From: CAYFUR01 sp964346275
GTDB lineage: Bacteria > Sumerlaeota > Sumerlaeia > SLMS01
NCBI GenBank assembly: GCA_964346275.1
Contig: CAYFUR010000004.1
Coordinates: 1-64,000, forward strand
DNA: 64,000 bases
Direction of reading: 5' to 3'
The first letter of the stretch is position 1. Each line of letters starts with the position of its first letter. The notes beneath the pieces were generated by a model. That model was not told the DNA's origin. It searched no databases and was given only the letters and a program-made list of their open reading frames with translations. Position numbers and translations under genes: made by a program. Positions 61,325 to 64,000 of this stretch are shown here, piece by piece.

Positions 61325-62878
61325 TCAGTCGCGGCGATAATGTCCCCCGCGGCTTTCCCGGTTGCGATAGGCCTGGTGAGTCACGGCCAGCGCCGTTTGC
61401 ATGGCATTGCGCAGGCCGATGATGCCATCGGTCAACTCGGCCCGGCGGTAGAAGGATTCGATTTCGAATTGCAGCTCGCGGAAAATCTTCAGCGCCCGGT
61501 TAAGCCGCCTGGTTCTCCGGGCCAATCCGACGTAGTTCCACATGGTCAGCTTGATCGACAACCAGTCCTGCTGGATCAGGGCCGGGTCGACCTCTTCGGT
61601 TTCTTCCTGCCAGGGTCGGACTTCGCCAGTTTCCGGAAGGGGGTTTTCCGGCTGGTCTTTCTGCACGCCTTCGGCAGCCTGGTATCCCCAGGTGATCGCT
61701 TCCAAAAGGGAGGTGCTGGCCAGGCGGTTTGCCCCGTGAAGCCCTGTGCAGCTGACCTCGCCAATGGCTCTCAGTCCAACCACGTTCGACCGTCCATGGA
61801 GGTCCACGGCGACCCCGCCGCAGGAGTAATGGGCCGCGGGGACGACAGGACAGGGCTCGCACGTGATATCGATCCCGTGTTTCAGGCAGTAGGCGTGGAT
61901 CATGGGAAAACGCCCTCGAATCCAATCGCTCTCCCGGTGGGAAATATCCAGATACATGCACTCTTCGTTCTGTTCCATCATCTCTTCGTGGATGGCGCGG
62001 GCCACGACGTCACGGGGCGCGAGAGCGCCTTGCTCATGGTATTTTTTCATGAATTGGTTGCCGTAGCTGTCGACCAGGCGGGCCCCCTCGCCACGCATCG
62101 ATTCGCTCAGAAGAAACCGTGGCGCGTGGCGCTTGAAGAGAGCGGTGGGATGGAACTGGATGTATTCGAGGTTAATGGCCCGCGCTCCGGCGCGGTAGGC
62201 CATGGCGAGTCCATCGCCGCGGGCGGTGCTGGGATTGGTGGTGTGAAGGAAGATTTGTCCCAGGCCGCCGGTCGCGAGAATAGTCTCGCGGGCCACATAG
62301 GGCTTCACCTCGCGCTGTTCCTCGAAAAAGACATAGGCGCCGAGACACCGGGGCCGATGGTAGATATCCGTGGGATTCTTCGTGTGAAGGCCGCGCATGA
62401 TCAAATCCACCGCCGTGGCGCGATAGACAACCTCGATGTTGGGATGCTTTTCGACTTCCCGGCGAAGATGCTGGGCAATGGCCCGCCCGGTGGCGTCCTC
62501 CACATGGACAATGCGGGGCAGGGAATGCGCCCCTTCTTCAGTGAGATCGAACTCTCCGCCCGCTTGCCGGTCGAAGGGCACGCCGCACCGATCGATGAGC
62601 AATTCCTCGACGACAGCGGGGCCGCGATGGGTGAGCAAATCCACCGCTTCCTCACGGCAGATGTGGCCGCCCGCGATGTGGATATCGCGGGCGAGCGTTT
62701 CCGGCCGGTCGTTCTTCCCGCGGAAAATGATCCCCCCCTGCGCCCAGCTGGTATTCGAGTCCCTCTCCGGATGGGCCGATGCACAGATCACAACAACAGA
62801 AAGACCGAGATCCGCGGCCCGCAAGGCGGCTGCGGCGCCACCTGCCCCAAGGCCGATGATAAGAACATCCGATTGCAT
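61325..62878 (-). CDS. nadB: L-aspartate oxidase
   Basis: NadB oxidises L-aspartate to iminoaspartate for quinolinate synthesis, the first step of de novo NAD formation. The FAD dinucleotide motif is DVLIIGLGAGGAAAALRAA. The family's SNTSWAQGGI segment and the fumarate-reductase-like EYIQFHPTALF, MRGEGARLVDSYG, and GLHGANRLASTSLLEAITWG are intact. The length of 517 is normal. No nadA or nadC is adjacent. nadD lies at 34.9 kb, so the pathway is scattered. Confidence 0.95.
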   Translation of the reverse strand: MQSDVLIIGLGAGGAAAALRAADLGLSVVVICASAHPERDSNTSWAQGGIIFRGKNDRPETLARDIHIAGGHICREEAVDLLTHRGPAVVEELLIDRCGVPFDRQAGGEFDLTEEGAHSLPRIVHVEDATGRAIAQHLRREVEKHPNIEVVYRATAVDLIMRGLHTKNPTDIYHRPRCLGAYVFFEEQREVKPYVARETILATGGLGQIFLHTTNPSTARGDGLAMAYRAGARAINLEYIQFHPTALFKRHAPRFLLSESMRGEGARLVDSYGNQFMKKYHEQGALAPRDVVARAIHEEMMEQNEECMYLDISHRESDWIRGRFPMIHAYCLKHGIDITCEPCPVVPAAHYSCGGVAVDLHGRSNVVGLRAIGEVSCTGLHGANRLASTSLLEAITWGYQAAEGVQKDQPENPLPETGEVRPWQEETEEVDPALIQQDWLSIKLTMWNYVGLARRTRRLNRALKIFRELQFEIESFYRRAELTDGIIGLRNAMQTALAVTHQAYRNRESRGGHYRRD

Positions 62879-63310
62879 GGAGTCGCTCGTCTTTCTTCAG
62901 GATTCTCTGGCCAATCCGGCCGAAAGTGCCCAGAATGAAAGATGCGTGCCGGGAATCAATCGCAGAATGCGCCCCGCCTGTTTGAATGATCATCTCGGGA
63001 GCGCGGGGTGAAAAACCGGGGGAATTTCAGGAGGGAGCCGCTTGCCAGAACTTCCCCGGACCACGGCATTTCTGGAAAACGGTGCCGGACCGGCCCGGGG
63101 CGGTGTTTCCGCCTCGTGGAAGACCTGATACCCGGGGTTGAAAAGGCTCCAGATCACTGGCGGGGCAATATTGAACAGCAAAAAGGCTTGCCGTAGTTTG
63201 CTCGCAAGTCTAGTTTTGTCGTGGGGTTATGACAAAAAACGGGTCTCGGTTTGCCTAGCAGCCTGCTCGTTTTTTGTTGGTCTGTGAATACTTTGCAGGA
63301 TTTTGGGGTT
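62879..63310. other. 432-base intergenic region with repeats and a mini-ORF before the CHC2-TPR gene
   Basis: The region holds promoters for nadB (minus) and the CHC2-TPR gene (plus). TTGCCG (63188) and TAGTTT (63211) are 17 bases apart, a weak promoter match. The decamer TGGGGTTATG occurs twice, at 63222-63231 and at the CHC2-TPR start (63304-63313). The first copy begins a 9-codon ORF (63229, MTKNGSRFA, stop TAG). A 10-bp inverted repeat ACAAAAAACG/CGTTTTTTGT (63232-63241 and 63268-63277) brackets a small AGCAG/CTGCT hairpin. Nothing is recognised in 62900-63180. Confidence 0.5.
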
Positions 63311-64000
63311 ATGGCTCGGTTTGAACTCAAAGATACCGATTACTCTTTTAACGCATCCCTCGATTCCTTCGAGGTGCTCAAGAAGATGGGCTTTACCGAG
63401 CATTCGATGTATCAAGAGGGAAGCATCGTCCGCGTCCACTGTCCGATCCACAAGGATCTGGTTCGCAAGTCCCTGATCATCGACGTTGTCGAGAAAACCT
63501 TCAAATGCCAGTATGCGAATTGTGATGCCCACGAGGGCGGCCTCCTGGTCGAGCTGGTGGCGCTCTATTACGACTGCGGAATCGACGAAGTCAATAAGGC
63601 CCTTTTTGGCGAAGAAGACAAGTCGGCGGACTTGCTCTTTCGCGGCGAGATGTTCATCAACCAGGGCCGCCACCTCGAGGCGCTCCCCTACCTCGAGCAA
63701 GCCTCCGATCTGAACCCCCGCGACGAAATCACGCGCTGTAAACTCGCCGCTCTCTACCTCGAACTGAACCGCAAGGACGACGCCTATCGCGAGTACCTGA
63801 ACGCGGCGGAGAGCTACGCCGTTCGCGGCGAGCTGGACAAGACACTCTCCATTTACAACATTTTGATTATGCTCCAGCCCGGAGCCGTCAAAGCGCGCAA
63901 GGAACTGTCCTTCCTTTTCTCCCGCCTGGGGCGGCCCGATGCGGCGGCGGAACAACTCAAGTGGGTTGTCGACTTCTACATGAAGTACAACCAGGTGAAG
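63311..64000 (+). CDS. CHC2-type zinc finger fused to TPR repeats (partial, runs off the window)
   Basis: An open frame of 230 codons from the ATG at 63311 to the window edge, without stop. Residues about 40-95 resemble the DnaG/CHC2 zinc finger: VRVHCPIHKD (CxxH), 18 residues, then FKCQYANCDAHEGGLLVELVALYY. It has a C-x4-C knuckle instead of the usual C-x2-C. Residues from about 105 are TPR-like: LLFRGEMFINQGRHLEALPYLEQ, then ITRCKLAALYLELNRKDDAYREYL and later DKTLSIYNILIML. The protein lacks the primase catalytic (Toprim) domain in the visible part. GGGG lies 2 bases before the ATG, and AGGA about 11. The function is unknown; nucleic-acid binding by the finger is inference. Confidence 0.72.
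   Translation, partial: MARFELKDTDYSFNASLDSFEVLKKMGFTEHSMYQEGSIVRVHCPIHKDLVRKSLIIDVVEKTFKCQYANCDAHEGGLLVELVALYYDCGIDEVNKALFGEEDKSADLLFRGEMFINQGRHLEALPYLEQASDLNPRDEITRCKLAALYLELNRKDDAYREYLNAAESYAVRGELDKTLSIYNILIMLQPGAVKARKELSFLFSRLGRPDAAAEQLKWVVDFYMKYNQVK

Noticed and set aside
63227..63955. Minus-strand 242-codon ORF at the right edge
   Set aside because: Antisense shadow of the CHC2-TPR gene, which has the zinc-finger and TPR pattern in frame.

Overview
The window is a compact, high-GC (about 60% by eye) stretch of a diderm-type bacterial chromosome. The envelope fits this: peptidoglycan enzymes (PBP2, LD-carboxypeptidase, an amidase/NlpC fusion), several lipoproteins and secreted proteins. 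The protein set includes DUF1573, DUF1844, YfhO-like proteins, a dockerin-like half repeat and a CHC2-TPR fusion. This points to a little-cultivated phylum such as Sumerlaeota/BRC1 or a PVC-like lineage, but the sequence alone does not settle taxonomy. No rRNA, tRNA, CRISPR array, phage or insertion sequence was recognised.

Layout. 0.2-1.1 kb: a secreted protein with a UUCG-type terminator. 1.4-13.4 kb (minus strand): a nuo operon in the unusual order G-H-I-J-K-N-orf-L-M, without nuoA-F. 13.7-18.2 kb (plus): ung, a secreted repeat protein, recA and pdxB. 18.2-22.6 kb (minus): GT-C membrane protein, polysaccharide deacetylase, acylphosphatase and a sigma-54 response regulator. 22.7-24.3 kb: a small hypothetical gene, a divergent DUF3800-type gene and AT-rich DNA. 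24.3-26.2 kb: mrdA, interrupted only by an artificial N gap. 26.2-30.5 kb (minus): ispE and gamma-glutamyltransferase behind two membrane-anchored proteins. 30.7-31.7 kb: a lone ABC ATPase. 31.8-35.7 kb (minus): DUF1844, nadD, rhodanese, SGNH lipoprotein and amidase-SH3-NlpC/P60, tightly packed. 35.8-45.4 kb (plus): YfhO protein, endonuclease/exonuclease/phosphatase, larE, two DUF1573 proteins, rhodanese, MauE/DoxX protein and a GT-C-like protein with a dockerin-like tail. 45.4-47.7 kb (minus): serS and LD-carboxypeptidase. 47.9-49.9 kb: a T-box leader and leuA. 50.0-52.9 kb: valS. 53.1-59.2 kb: a giant lipoprotein, a GH63-type hydrolase and a CDP-paratose-epimerase-like enzyme. 59.3-62.9 kb: a winged-helix/TPR protein and nadB. 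63.3 kb to the end: the start of a CHC2 zinc finger-TPR protein.

Most genes form short translationally coupled runs with ATGA/GTGA overlaps, and four convergent pairs meet with overlapping or nearly touching stops. The metabolic genes cover respiration (Complex I), NAD synthesis (nadB, nadD), isoprenoids (ispE), PLP (pdxB), leucine synthesis under tRNA-Leu control, and translation (serS, valS).

The least expected signal is an 8-mer, GTCTATAC, often extended to CGTCTATACG. It occurs 16 times between 18.7 and 59.1 kb on both strands, in several reading frames and in intergenic DNA, and not once in the first 18.7 kb. It behaves like a genome-level signature word (uptake, modification or HIP1-like) rather than a codon effect.
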